Notes: generated from the sequence alone by a model not told the origin. Shown: positions 1-7,714, counted from the stretch's first letter. The stretch: 20,458 bases of DNA from an uncultured bacterium (GCA_937924555.1 CALDSN010000121.1:1-20458), one strand, 5' to 3'. Numbers and translations are program-made.

Positions 1-1
1 G

Positions 2-205
2 ACATGCGATGTGTTCATAATCATTGGTACTAGTGGCGTTGTTTATCCGGCAGCAGGTTTTGTGATGACAGCGAAGCTGATGGGTGCTCACACAATAGCG
101 GTAAACTTGGATGTCCCTGAGAATATGTCTTTCATAGATGAATACTACGCAGGTAAATCTGGCACAATACTCCCACCACTTATTAGAACATGGATTAGCG
201 AGTGA
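2..205 (+). CDS. NAD-dependent protein deacylase (sirtuin), C-terminal fragment
   Basis: The reading frame is open from the window edge, so only the last 67 residues are present. They carry the end of the sirtuin Rossmann fold: the GTSGVVYPAAG stretch matches the conserved GTS..V.PA motif that contacts NAD, followed by AVNLDVPE (the usual IN.E region) and a terminal G.SG..LPPLI segment. Sirtuins remove acetyl or longer acyl groups from lysines using NAD+, giving nicotinamide and O-acyl-ADP-ribose. An internal GTG at 11 could be mistaken for a start, but the family signature runs across it, so the true start lies upstream of the window. The catalytic His and zinc-binding Cys residues are outside the window, so activity cannot be judged. 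The gene converges on ugd and shares its terminator. Confidence 0.85.
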   Translation, partial: TCDVFIIIGTSGVVYPAAGFVMTAKLMGAHTIAVNLDVPENMSFIDEYYAGKSGTILPPLIRTWISE

Positions 206-225
206 GCCGGATAAGTTTATAATGA

Positions 226-252
226 AAGCCCCCACCTTATTGATGGGGGCTT
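226..252. terminator. Bidirectional intrinsic terminator between sirtuin gene and ugd
   Basis: A perfect 9-bp stem (AAGCCCCCA / TGGGGGCTT) with a 9-base loop sits between two convergent genes. On the minus strand the stem is followed by a T-rich run, fitting termination of the ugd operon; on the plus strand the tail is weaker (TTGTTCT). Confidence 0.8.
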
Positions 253-265
253 GTTCTACTAATAG

Positions 266-1597
266 TTAGTTACTATCTGGCCTACCAATGGCATAATAGC
301 AAAAACCAAGGTTCCGCACAGAAGCAGGATTGTATTGATTGCGACCATCGAAGATAACAGCCTGTTTCATTAGCTCCCTCATACGTGGGAAATCTGGATA
401 GCGGAATTGATGCCACTCTGTAATCAATAGCATCGCATCAGAGCCCTCCAAAGCGTGATACTCATTTTCACAGAGAGTAAATCCCGCTCTGTTACCTAAT
501 ATTCTCTTTGCTTCATTCATCGCCACAGGATCGTAAGCTTTAATCGTTGCCCCAAGTTCAAGCAAAGCATTGATAATTACGATTGACGGAGCTTCACGCA
601 TATCGTCAGTTTGAGGTTTGAAAGCTAAGCCCCAAATTGCAAAGCATAATCCTTGTAGATTATCTCCGAAGTGCTTTCTAACTTTGTTTATAAGAACCTT
701 CTTCTGTGCCGCATTGACGTCTTCCACTGCTTTAAGTATCTTTGAATCATATCCTTTCTGATTAGCCATATGTATTAGAGCTTTGATGTCTTTGGGGAAG
801 CAACTTCCACCATAACCTACACCGGGATAAATAAACTTATAACCGATTCGAGTATCGCTACCGATACCATTTCGGACTTCTGATACATCAGCACCATACT
901 CGTCACAAAGCCTAGATATCTCGTTGATAAAGGATATCTTTGTGGCAAGAAGTGCATTGGCTGCATACTTAGTCATTTCCGATGAGCGAACACTCATGAT
1001 CAATATTCTGTCGTGAGTGCGGCAAAAAGGAGCATAGAGAGTCTTCATCACCTCCCCTGCATGTTGCGTGTCCGCTCCAATCACTACTCGATCAGGGCTC
1101 ATGAAATCATCAATTGCAGTGCCCTCTTTAAGGAATTCTGGGTTGGAGACAACATCAAAATCAATCTGCTTGCCCAACTGAGAAAGTACAGTTGTTACTT
1201 TAGCTCTCACAAGGTCAGCTGTACCGACAGGAACCGTAGATTTGTTTACTATCACAATGGGTTTAGTCATGTAGCTTGCAATCTCTCCTGCAGCAGCGAG
1301 AACATATTGCAGATCCGCAGAACCATCTTCATCGGGAGGAGTACCAACGGCGATAAAAACAATGCTTGATTCTTCTACAGCAGCCTTCAGATCAGTGGTG
1401 AAACTGATGCGTCCTGCAGCCTTATTCCTTTTTATCATCTCATCTAAACCAGGTTCATGGATCGGAACTATCCCCTCGTTTAATAGCTTGATCTTATTAG
1501 CATCCTTATCTACACATACTACATTGCTTCCCATCTCAGCGAAACAAGCACCACTTGTTAATCCGACATACCCGCTACCAATCATAGTTAACTTCAT
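266..1597 (-). CDS. ugd: UDP-glucose 6-dehydrogenase
   Basis: 443 residues, full length for the family. Oxidises UDP-glucose to UDP-glucuronate with 2 NAD+ in the cytoplasm, supplying uronic acid for surface polysaccharide. The N-terminal Rossmann fold starts with IGSGYVGL (residues 6-13). STVPVGT (120-126) and NPEFLKEG (152-159) are conserved substrate/active-site segments, Lys210 and Asn214 lie in EMTKYAANALLATK, and the catalytic Cys266 is in GYGGSCFPKD. The C-terminal UDP-binding domain carries WGLAFKP.TDD.R. ATG is preceded by AGAGG 7 bases upstream. The gene starts 2 bases after the epimerase stop, so it is the last gene of that operon and ends at the bidirectional terminator. A UDP-ManNAc dehydrogenase is the main alternative; overall similarity favours UDP-glucose. 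Confidence 0.92.
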   Translation of the reverse strand: MKLTMIGSGYVGLTSGACFAEMGSNVVCVDKDANKIKLLNEGIVPIHEPGLDEMIKRNKAAGRISFTTDLKAAVEESSIVFIAVGTPPDEDGSADLQYVLAAAGEIASYMTKPIVIVNKSTVPVGTADLVRAKVTTVLSQLGKQIDFDVVSNPEFLKEGTAIDDFMSPDRVVIGADTQHAGEVMKTLYAPFCRTHDRILIMSVRSSEMTKYAANALLATKISFINEISRLCDEYGADVSEVRNGIGSDTRIGYKFIYPGVGYGGSCFPKDIKALIHMANQKGYDSKILKAVEDVNAAQKKVLINKVRKHFGDNLQGLCFAIWGLAFKPQTDDMREAPSIVIINALLELGATIKAYDPVAMNEAKRILGNRAGFTLCENEYHALEGSDAMLLITEWHQFRYPDFPRMRELMKQAVIFDGRNQYNPASVRNLGFCYYAIGRPDSN

Positions 1598-1599
1598 GA

Positions 1600-2547
1600 T
1601 TAATCCTCTTTTTCTTCCTTTCTTCTTGTAAAATAATCGATAACATGAGTTATACCCGTTTCTAAATCCGTCTCAGGCTTCCAATCAAGCACTCTCTTTG
1701 CCTTGTCTATGCTCAACAGAGAGAAACGCAAATCACCCTTCCTAGCCTCGCAGAATATGGGGTTGGTTGTTATTGACATGCTCTTAGTGATCAAGTTATA
1801 GAGTTCTAGTGTACTGGTTGGGATGCAGGTTCCGATATTGAACACATCTTTACTACCCTTATCCAAAGCAGCGATATTAGCTCGCACCACATCTGCTACA
1901 AATACGTAATCCCTAATCATACCTTCAGGTTGATCCGAATATCTGTTCAACTTGGGCTGGTTTTTATTCAGTAACTGCTCAATAAAAAGTGATACGACCC
2001 CCGCTTCTCCGTGTGATACTTGACGAGGTCCGTACACATTTGCATACCTTAGTACGGTATAATCCAAGCCATATTGTTGGCTGTAGAAGTATAAATAGCT
2101 CTCACCGACCATCTTGTTTATGGCATAGACAGAGAGCGGTTTTGGTTGGTAATTCTCAGTTGTGGGATACTCTGTTGCCTCACCATATGTCGCCCCTCCG
2201 GAAGATATATAGATAAACTTCTCCACCCGGTTTTTAACGCTGCACTCCAAGATGTTAACCAACCCCTTTACATTCACTTCAACATCAAACAGAGGATGCT
2301 CAATAGAGTAAGGAACACTTACTTGAGCAGCATGGTGATTCACGATATCCGGTTTTTCATTGGCAAAGATATCCTCAACTCTGGGATCACAGATATCCAT
2401 CTGGTAGAAGATTGCTTTGGAATTAAGGTTTTCTTTTGAGCCGGTTACCAGATTGTCAATGATAACCACTTCATGTCCCAGTTCAATATATGCATCCGCT
2501 ACATGTGATGCGATAAATCCTGCTGCCCCTGTAATCAGTATCTTCAT
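1600..2547 (-). CDS. NAD-dependent nucleotide-sugar epimerase (GalE-like, extended SDR)
   Basis: 315 residues, a complete extended short-chain dehydrogenase. GAAGFIAS (residues 7-14) is the GxxGxxA NAD-binding turn; Asp31 follows beta-2 and probably binds the adenosine ribose; the catalytic set is Ser115/Ser116 in YISSGG and Tyr141-x3-Lys145 in YAINK. NVYGPRQ (170-176) is typical of GalE/WbpP-type UDP-hexose epimerases. It most likely interconverts UDP-glucose/galactose or their N-acetyl forms; the exact substrate cannot be read from sequence, and a dTDP- or GDP-sugar enzyme remains possible. Its ATG overlaps the NusG-like gene stop by 4 bases (ATGA), indicating translational coupling, and ugd follows after 2 bases, so both act on UDP-sugars for envelope glycan synthesis. 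Confidence 0.85.
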   Translation of the reverse strand: MKILITGAAGFIASHVADAYIELGHEVVIIDNLVTGSKENLNSKAIFYQMDICDPRVEDIFANEKPDIVNHHAAQVSVPYSIEHPLFDVEVNVKGLVNILECSVKNRVEKFIYISSGGATYGEATEYPTTENYQPKPLSVYAINKMVGESYLYFYSQQYGLDYTVLRYANVYGPRQVSHGEAGVVSLFIEQLLNKNQPKLNRYSDQPEGMIRDYVFVADVVRANIAALDKGSKDVFNIGTCIPTSTLELYNLITKSMSITTNPIFCEARKGDLRFSLLSIDKAKRVLDWKPETDLETGITHVIDYFTRRKEEKED

Positions 2548-3119
2548 AGTTTCCCAGTTCCTTTACAAATCTCTTCTATCACTTTCACATGTTGTGGGTC
2601 TATCCTAACAATAACAGCTTGTTGGAGCATATCGACTTGAATATGCACATCTGAGATCTTCTCGTGGCTCGTAACCACTCCATGCATCCCTTTTAGAGAG
2701 CCATGAGTGATTTCCACTTTGTATCCCTTGACTAGCCTTTCCCCTGAACGCATTTCTCCTTGTTTATTCTTACTTACATTCAGATTCTGTAAATCTCTCA
2801 GTAGCCTGTCTTGATTGTAAACACGTAGATAGTTCACCACATAGCCAGAAAGATTCAATAGTAGTTTTTCTTCCTGAGAGATCAAGACAAAAATGTATCC
2901 CGGAAACATAACAAGACTGCTGGTCACTTTCCTACGTTGGTATGTCTTAGTGGTAAGTATCTGAGGGAGGAAATATGTAATCTGATTGCTCTTAGCATAC
3001 ATCGCTATTTGTTTTTCGCATCTGGGCTTGGTATGAACCACTTCCCAGCTTCGATCTCCCTCTGATGGGACTAAAGCTCCAAACAACTCGTCCACTAAAA
3101 CAGCTTTATGCGTTGCCAT
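2544..3119 (-). CDS. NusG-family specialised transcription elongation factor (RfaH/UpxY/LoaP-like)
   Basis: 191 residues. An NGN domain spans about residues 24-120: it opens with SWEVVHTKPRCEKQ and includes FPGYIFV, the usual FPGY signature that packs against RNA polymerase. A KOW motif follows at about 128-150 (KGYKVEITHGSLKGMHGVV). The divergence from housekeeping NusG and the position in front of two UDP-sugar genes point to the paralogs that promote processive transcription of polysaccharide operons. The gene starts 3 bases after ahcY and overlaps the epimerase start by 4 bases. The Shine-Dalgarno is poor (TTAGG close to the ATG), so translation is probably coupled to ahcY. Its target operon cannot be told; it may act in cis on galE-ugd or in trans elsewhere. 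The general NusG (normally near secE/rplK) is not in this window. Confidence 0.85.
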   Translation of the reverse strand: MATHKAVLVDELFGALVPSEGDRSWEVVHTKPRCEKQIAMYAKSNQITYFLPQILTTKTYQRRKVTSSLVMFPGYIFVLISQEEKLLLNLSGYVVNYLRVYNQDRLLRDLQNLNVSKNKQGEMRSGERLVKGYKVEITHGSLKGMHGVVTSHEKISDVHIQVDMLQQAVIVRIDPQHVKVIEEICKGTGKL

Positions 3120-3122
3120 TGC

Positions 3123-4523
3123 CTAATATCTGTAGTGCTCACTTTTGTAAGGTCCCTCAATAGGAACCCCAATATATTCTGCTTGCTTCTTGCTTAACAG
3201 GGTTAGTTTTGCTCCAAGTTTATCCAGATGCAAGCGAGCTACTTCCTCATCCAAGTGTTTGGGCAGGGTGTACACACCAACTTCATGAGCCTTGCTCCAC
3301 AGTTCTATCTGGGCAAGCACCTGATTGGTAAAAGAGCAGCTCATAACAAAGGATGGATGTCCTGTGGCATTACCGAGGTTAACCAAACGCCCTTCGGACA
3401 ACAAGATGATTGCTTTATCATTAGGGAGCTTTATCAAATCTACTTGTGGCTTGATATTCTCTTTTATCACTCCATCAAGCTCGTATAACTTGTTAACCTG
3501 TATCTCATTGTCGAAATGCCCAATATTGCATACTATGGCATTGTTCTTCATTTTAAGGATATGATCAACCCTAATCACGTCACAATTCCCCGTTGCCGTG
3601 ACAAATATGTCAGCTTCTTCAAGGCAATCATCAAGCATACTTACTTCAAATCCTTCCATGGCAGCTTGCAATGCGCATATAGGGTCAATCTCACTTACAA
3701 TAACCCGAGCTCCAAAACCCCTCATGGATTGGGCGCAACCTTTGCCCACATCTCCATATCCGCACACCATCACGACCTTGCCTGCCACCATAATGTCTGT
3801 TCCCCGCTTGATTCCATCTGCTAGGGACTCTCTGCAACCATACAGGTTATCAAACTTAGACTTGGTTACCGAGTCATTTACATTGATTGCCGGGAATAGC
3901 AGTTTACCCTGTTCAAACATTTGATAGAGTCTGTGAACACCCGTGGTGGTTTCTTCGCTTACACCCTTTAATCTGGCTGCTGCCCTATGCCACTTATCAG
4001 GATCTTCTGCTAAATGAGAGATAATCAGTTTTTGCACCATGCGAAACTCGTCATTGTCGGAATCTGCCTGCGGTAGAACTCCTGTTGCCTTAAACTCATC
4101 CTCCATGCGAAAGCCTTCGTGAATCATCAAAGTAGCATCTCCCCCATCATCCACTATCAAATCAGGGGCATCATCCCAATTCAGAGCCTGGTAAGTGCAC
4201 CACCAGTATTCTTCCAAGGATTCACCTTTCCATGCAAACACCGGGATTCCCGCAGCAGCAATTGCCGCCGCAGCGTGATCTTGAGTGGAGAATATGTTAC
4301 AGCTTGCCCATCTTATTGATGCTCCCAATTCAGCCAAAGTCTCAATCAACACCGCTGTTTGCACGGTCATATGCAAGCTCCCGGTAATCTTTGCACCCTT
4401 TAGTGGTTTTTCTTTGCCATATCTTTCGCGCAGAGCGACCAATCCGGGCATCTCCACCTCGGCAAGCTCAATTTCCTTTCTTCCCCAAGAAGCAAGGTTT
4501 ATATCTGCTACTTTGTAATCCAT
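3123..4523 (-). CDS. ahcY: Adenosylhomocysteinase (S-adenosylhomocysteine hydrolase)
   Basis: Reversibly splits S-adenosylhomocysteine into adenosine and homocysteine using tightly bound NAD+, relieving product inhibition of methyltransferases. 466 residues from the chosen start, the longer bacterial type with the extra central segment. Signatures are GSLHMTVQTAVLIETL near the N-terminus, NVNDSVTKSKFDNLYGCRES (substrate-binding and catalytic Lys/Asp region), the NAD-binding VCGYGDVGKGCA glycine turn, and the conserved KSEHYRY C-terminus. An upstream in-frame ATG at 4565 would add 14 residues, but it lies inside a perfect hairpin and has no Shine-Dalgarno. The ATG at 4523 has GGAG 6 bases upstream and begins the family-typical MDYKVADI, so it is preferred. 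It lies downstream of pnp and 3 bases upstream of the NusG-like gene. Confidence 0.95.
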   Translation of the reverse strand: MDYKVADINLASWGRKEIELAEVEMPGLVALRERYGKEKPLKGAKITGSLHMTVQTAVLIETLAELGASIRWASCNIFSTQDHAAAAIAAAGIPVFAWKGESLEEYWWCTYQALNWDDAPDLIVDDGGDATLMIHEGFRMEDEFKATGVLPQADSDNDEFRMVQKLIISHLAEDPDKWHRAAARLKGVSEETTTGVHRLYQMFEQGKLLFPAINVNDSVTKSKFDNLYGCRESLADGIKRGTDIMVAGKVVMVCGYGDVGKGCAQSMRGFGARVIVSEIDPICALQAAMEGFEVSMLDDCLEEADIFVTATGNCDVIRVDHILKMKNNAIVCNIGHFDNEIQVNKLYELDGVIKENIKPQVDLIKLPNDKAIILLSEGRLVNLGNATGHPSFVMSCSFTNQVLAQIELWSKAHEVGVYTLPKHLDEEVARLHLDKLGAKLTLLSKKQAEYIGVPIEGPYKSEHYRY

Positions 4524-4542
4524 TTTATCTCCTATAAACAGG

Positions 4543-4573
4543 TATGGGTCATGAACAAAGCTCATGACCCATA
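4543..4573 (-). promoter_or_regulatory. Perfect 12-bp hairpin between pnp and ahcY
   Basis: TATGGGTCATGA and TCATGACCCATA form a perfect inverted repeat with a 7-base loop, 13 bases after the pnp stop and about 20 bases before the ahcY start. On the minus strand the sequence after the stem is CCTGTTTATAGG, with no real T-run, so it is a poor intrinsic terminator. It may protect or process the pnp 3' end, or partly attenuate read-through into ahcY. Confidence 0.6.
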
Positions 4574-4586
4574 TATAGTTGGTTTC

Positions 4587-6812
4587 TTACCTTCTGAATC
4601 TGTCGTTTCTGCCACCATCATGGCGACCGCGATCTCCGCCCCTGTCATCTCTGCGGGGAGGGAAGGATGTTTGCGGGCGTTCCTTCGGTGCGTTGGGATC
4701 CGGCTCTGGATTACCTTCAACACCTTTCATGGTTAAGGAAAGCTTACCTTTATCCATACCTAACGACTTAACATGAACGATATCACCCATCTTGACCATA
4801 TCAAGAGGATGGTTTATTCTGCTGGTATGCATCTGAGATACATGAACCATGCCTTCTTTGGCACCACCAAGTATTTTAACGAATACTCCATAGGGCTCAA
4901 TACGAGTTACAGGACCTTCGAACATCTCTCCCACTTCAGGGTCGATAGCTATGCCCTTGATAATATCTTTTGCTTTGGTGATGGACATCTTGTCCGGGGA
5001 CAGAATGCGTACTGTGCCATCATCTTGTATATCAATCTGCACTTGGCAAGACTCTATGATAGACTTAATCATCTTCCCGGCAGGCCCTATTATTTCGCCA
5101 ATCTTATCCACAGGAACCTTGAATGATTCAATTCTCGGAGCACTGGGAGCAAGGTCAGCTCTTGGTTCTGTGATGCAATCTGCCATGATGTCCAATATTG
5201 TGTTGCGGGCAACTCTGGCTTTTTCCAAAGCTATGCCCATTATTTCTTTAGTAATGCCCTCAATCTTGATATCCATCTGCATTGCAGTAATACCATCGCG
5301 GGTTCCGGCGCACTTGAAATCCATGTCGCCAAGGTGATCTTCCAAGCCCATGATGTCTGTTAACACCACAAAGTTCTCACCTTCCATGATCAGTCCATTG
5401 GCAATACCTGCTACGGGAGCTTTAATCGGCACACCCGCTGCCATCATGGCAAGACATCCGCTGCAAATGGAAGCCATGGACGATGAACCGTTAGATTCCA
5501 AGGTATCAGCAACGATGCGCATGGTATAGGGGAATATCTCACTATCCGGCACAACAGCCTTTAAAGCACGTTCGGCAAGGTTACCATGACCAAGCTCACG
5601 CCTGCCTGTGGGACCCATTCTTCCAGCTTCACCAACGCTGAATGGCGGGAAGTTATAATGCAGATAGAAGCTCTTTTTATGTTCTGCTTCCAAACCGTCA
5701 ATAACCTGTTCATCCTTGCCACCGCCAAGTGTTACAGTTCCCAAAGACTGAGTTTCGCCTCTGGTGAACAGGGCAGAACCATGCACACGGGGAAGGATAT
5801 CCACTTCGCAGGTGATGTCGCGAATATCATCCAAACCTCTGCCATCCACACGGTGATGCTTGGTGAGAATGGATTCACGTACATATTTACGGATAAGCTC
5901 TTCGAAGGCTTCCTTATACTTCTTTTCGTTCGCCACGAAATCTTCTTCGTTCTCTGCAGTAAATCTCTCGACCATCTCTGCTTCTGCGGCATCAAAGGCA
6001 TCTTGTCTTTCTTGTTTACCAAAGATTACTGCGGCTGCGGCAATCTTAGCACCAAATCCGCTTTCCACCTTTTCGGCAATTTCCTGAGGCATGATGGGAA
6101 GCACCACATCAACCTTTTCCTTGCCACAAGCAGCAACAAATTCATCCTGCAAAGCTACAAGTTTCTTAATCTCTTCGTGCCCGGTGTAAACACCATCCAG
6201 CATAATCTGCTCGCTGAGTTCCAATGCCGATGATTCAATCATTACGATAGATTTACGTCCGCCAGCAACGGTGAGATTCATCTTTGATTTCTCGTCAATC
6301 TCACTGAAATTGGGATTAACCACAAACTGATTATCAATGTAACCAACAGTTACGCCGGCAATGGGACCATGGAAAGGAATATCAGAGATAGATAAAGCTA
6401 ATGAAGCTCCAAACACTCCGAGAGTTGCCGGATCAGTAACGCCATCAAAGGCAAGCACGTTTAGCACCACATGAACTTGGTTCCTAAATCCATCCGGGAA
6501 TAAAGGTCTGATGGAACGGTCAATAACCCGAGCCATCAAAGTTGCATCGGTGGTGGGCTTTGCTTCACGCTTGAAGAAGCCACCGGGTATCTTGCCGGAG
6601 GCGTACATCTTTTCGATGTAATCCACGGTTAAGGGAAAGAAATCCTGATTCTCTGCGGCATCTTTGGACATTGTAGCTGTAACTAACACAGCCGTTTCAC
6701 CATGTTGGATATACACGCTGCCGTTGGCTTGTTTAGCCATCTTGCCGGTTTCCACAATTAGGGGTCTGCCGCAGAATTCCATCTCACGGCGAGTAATATT
6801 GAAGTTATGCAT
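4587..6812 (-). CDS. pnp: Polyribonucleotide nucleotidyltransferase (PNPase)
   Basis: 741 residues, full length. A phosphorolytic 3'-5' exoribonuclease of the degradosome that also makes heteropolymeric tails. The order is standard: first RNase PH domain (about 10-145), helical linker, second RNase PH domain (about 320-545) with the catalytic Asp-rich segment GLEDHLGDMDFK, then KH (about 555-615, IGEIIGPAGKMIKSI) and S1 (about 620-690, EGPVTRIEPYGVFVKI). The last 25 residues or so form an Arg/Gly/Asp-rich tail (RRDDRGGDRGRHDGG), a plausible RNA- or protein-binding tail like that of some FCB bacteria. AAGGAG 6 bases before the ATG fixes the start. It follows rpsO as in many bacteria, but a terminator-like hairpin separates them and a large stem-loop fills its leader. 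Confidence 0.97.
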   Translation of the reverse strand: MHNFNITRREMEFCGRPLIVETGKMAKQANGSVYIQHGETAVLVTATMSKDAAENQDFFPLTVDYIEKMYASGKIPGGFFKREAKPTTDATLMARVIDRSIRPLFPDGFRNQVHVVLNVLAFDGVTDPATLGVFGASLALSISDIPFHGPIAGVTVGYIDNQFVVNPNFSEIDEKSKMNLTVAGGRKSIVMIESSALELSEQIMLDGVYTGHEEIKKLVALQDEFVAACGKEKVDVVLPIMPQEIAEKVESGFGAKIAAAAVIFGKQERQDAFDAAEAEMVERFTAENEEDFVANEKKYKEAFEELIRKYVRESILTKHHRVDGRGLDDIRDITCEVDILPRVHGSALFTRGETQSLGTVTLGGGKDEQVIDGLEAEHKKSFYLHYNFPPFSVGEAGRMGPTGRRELGHGNLAERALKAVVPDSEIFPYTMRIVADTLESNGSSSMASICSGCLAMMAAGVPIKAPVAGIANGLIMEGENFVVLTDIMGLEDHLGDMDFKCAGTRDGITAMQMDIKIEGITKEIMGIALEKARVARNTILDIMADCITEPRADLAPSAPRIESFKVPVDKIGEIIGPAGKMIKSIIESCQVQIDIQDDGTVRILSPDKMSITKAKDIIKGIAIDPEVGEMFEGPVTRIEPYGVFVKILGGAKEGMVHVSQMHTSRINHPLDMVKMGDIVHVKSLGMDKGKLSLTMKGVEGNPEPDPNAPKERPQTSFPPRRDDRGGDRGRHDGGRNDRFRR

Positions 6813-6834
6813 AACTTCTCCTTATTGTCTTTAT

Positions 6835-6898
6835 TGGGAGAAGAAGCAATAGGCTGAAAGGTGCATCTCACCTCTTAGCTTATTGCTAATTACTCCCA
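6835..6898 (-). promoter_or_regulatory. Long imperfect stem-loop in the pnp leader (candidate autoregulatory RNase III site)
   Basis: Three nested paired blocks build a 64-base stem: TGGGAG (6835-6840) with CTCCCA (6893-6898), AGCAATA (6845-6851) with TATTGCT (6881-6887), and AGGTG (6859-6863) with CACCT (6869-6873) around a 5-base loop. It ends 22 bases before the pnp ATG and has no T-run behind it, so it is not a terminator. In E. coli, pnp is autoregulated through RNase III cutting of a long leader stem that PNPase then removes; the position and shape here fit that scheme, but the function is inferred. Confidence 0.65.
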
Positions 6899-6921
6899 GG
6901 GTTATTTCGCTATTAAAAGGA

Positions 6922-6953
6922 AAAGTGGACCCTTTGGTATAACGGTCCACTTT
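6922..6953 (-). terminator. Terminator or attenuator downstream of rpsO
   Basis: A perfect 10-bp stem (AAAGTGGACC / GGTCCACTTT, 12-base loop) lies 30 bases after the rpsO stop. In the minus-strand direction the stem is followed by TCCTTTTAATAG, a usable U-rich tail. It should stop or attenuate rpsO transcripts before the pnp leader, implying partial read-through or a separate pnp promoter, which I could not identify. Confidence 0.8.
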
Positions 6954-6983
6954 CACTTTTGTCATAATATCTTGGCGAGTAGC

Positions 6984-7253
6984 TTACTTTCTTATACCCA
7001 GCGCCTTGATTATACTACGGTAACGATTAATATCCTTACGCTTTAGGTAATCAAGAAGGCGTCTGCGTTGCCCGATCAGTTTCAACAAGCCGCGGCGAGT
7101 AGAAAAGTCCTTAGCATGGACTTTCAGATGCTCCGTAATATCTTTGATTCTACGGGTAAGCATCGCAATCTGTACTTCAGGCGAGCCAGTGTCTGATTCA
7201 TGGAGTTTAAACTCTACCATGATAGCTGTTTTAGCCTCAGGTGTTAACGGCAT
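6984..7253 (-). CDS. rpsO: 30S ribosomal protein S15
   Basis: 89 residues, the usual length. An all-helical primary 16S rRNA-binding protein of the 30S platform. Conserved blocks are TGSPEVQIAMLTRRI (about residues 22-36), HLKVHAKDFSTRRGLLKLIG (about 42-61) and the C-terminal RRRLLDYLKRKD (63-74). GGAGG 5 bases before the ATG supports the start. It is followed by a terminator-like hairpin and then pnp, the common rpsO-pnp order. A G-rich tract (C-rich in the transcript sense) lies in its upstream region. Confidence 0.97.
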   Translation of the reverse strand: MPLTPEAKTAIMVEFKLHESDTGSPEVQIAMLTRRIKDITEHLKVHAKDFSTRRGLLKLIGQRRRLLDYLKRKDINRYRSIIKALGIRK

Positions 7254-7345
7254 TTCATCCTCCAGATGATTTTATGTTCCCATTCTTTGGGGAGGGGGGT
7301 TTTTGTAAAGAGATTTCTCAGGTTAGTGGTTAACAGGTTAACAAG
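7254..7345 (-). promoter_or_regulatory. rpsO upstream region with C-rich tract
   Basis: In the transcribed sense this region contains TTTACA, a possible -35 element, followed by a striking AAAACCCCCCTCCCC tract, then the GGAGG ribosome binding site. No good -10 hexamer sits at the expected spacing (AGAATG at 17 bases). I can support an unusual composition but not a defined promoter. Confidence 0.3.
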
Positions 7346-7346
7346 T
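7322..7346. repeat. Left arm of imperfect inverted repeat flanking the decayed four-helix-bundle gene
   Basis: A TTAAC-rich segment (two GGTTAACA-like units) that matches the reverse complement of 7752-7775 over about 24 bases, with a perfect GTTAACAAGT core, one gap and a few mismatches. Its last base touches the stop codon of the decayed gene. Confidence 0.5.
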
Positions 7347-7714
7347 TAATAATGTCCTTCTTGCTTTTCATTAGCCTTTATTAGGGACAAAAGCTGTCTT
7401 TTCACAGATTGAGAGATGCTGCGAGTTGCGTTCAGAGTATCCATATTTGTTGCAAATCCAAGCATCTCAGCAATATCAATCTGCGTTTGCAATTCGGAAA
7501 CTGAGCCTAAGGATACATTAAGAAAGTAAAGTAGTTCTTTGGGGCTTCTTCTGCTTGTTCATTCAGCTATGTTGGAGGGTATAGTAATTACAGCACGCTT
7601 AATCTGCGAGGTCAATCCCCATAATTCGTCCTTGGGGAATTCCTTGGTAAGCTCATATACTTGTTTAACAAGTAACATACTTGCTTAATACACTTCCAAA
7701 TCTGTATGCATCAT
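7346..7714 (-). pseudogene. Four-helix-bundle protein of the 23S rRNA intervening-sequence (S23/IVP) family, interrupted by two in-frame stops
   Basis: One uninterrupted frame of 123 codons, about the normal family length, reads as a recognisable family member but for two stops: TAA at codon 10 (7685-7687) and TGA at codon 52 (7559-7561). Diagnostic pieces are VYELTKEFPKDELWGLTSQ, IKRAVITIPSNIAE and ELLYFLNVSLGSVSELQTQI. The family consensus after NIAE is Gly, so the TGA probably came from GGA by one base change. Members are small, helical, of unknown role, sometimes encoded inside 23S rRNA intervening sequences but more often free-standing. Both stops look like point-mutation decay. A sequencing error at two sites is the alternative. 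It lies between ssrA and rpsO inside TTAAC-rich inverted flanks. Confidence 0.8.

Noticed and set aside
4524..4586. Possible SAH or SAM riboswitch upstream of ahcY
   Set aside because: Only about 60 bases separate pnp and ahcY, occupied by one simple hairpin; none of the conserved riboswitch cores or multi-helix layout is visible.
5586..6233. 215-codon plus-strand open frame inside pnp
   Set aside because: It is antisense to conserved PNPase sequence, resembles no protein family, and lacks a Shine-Dalgarno.
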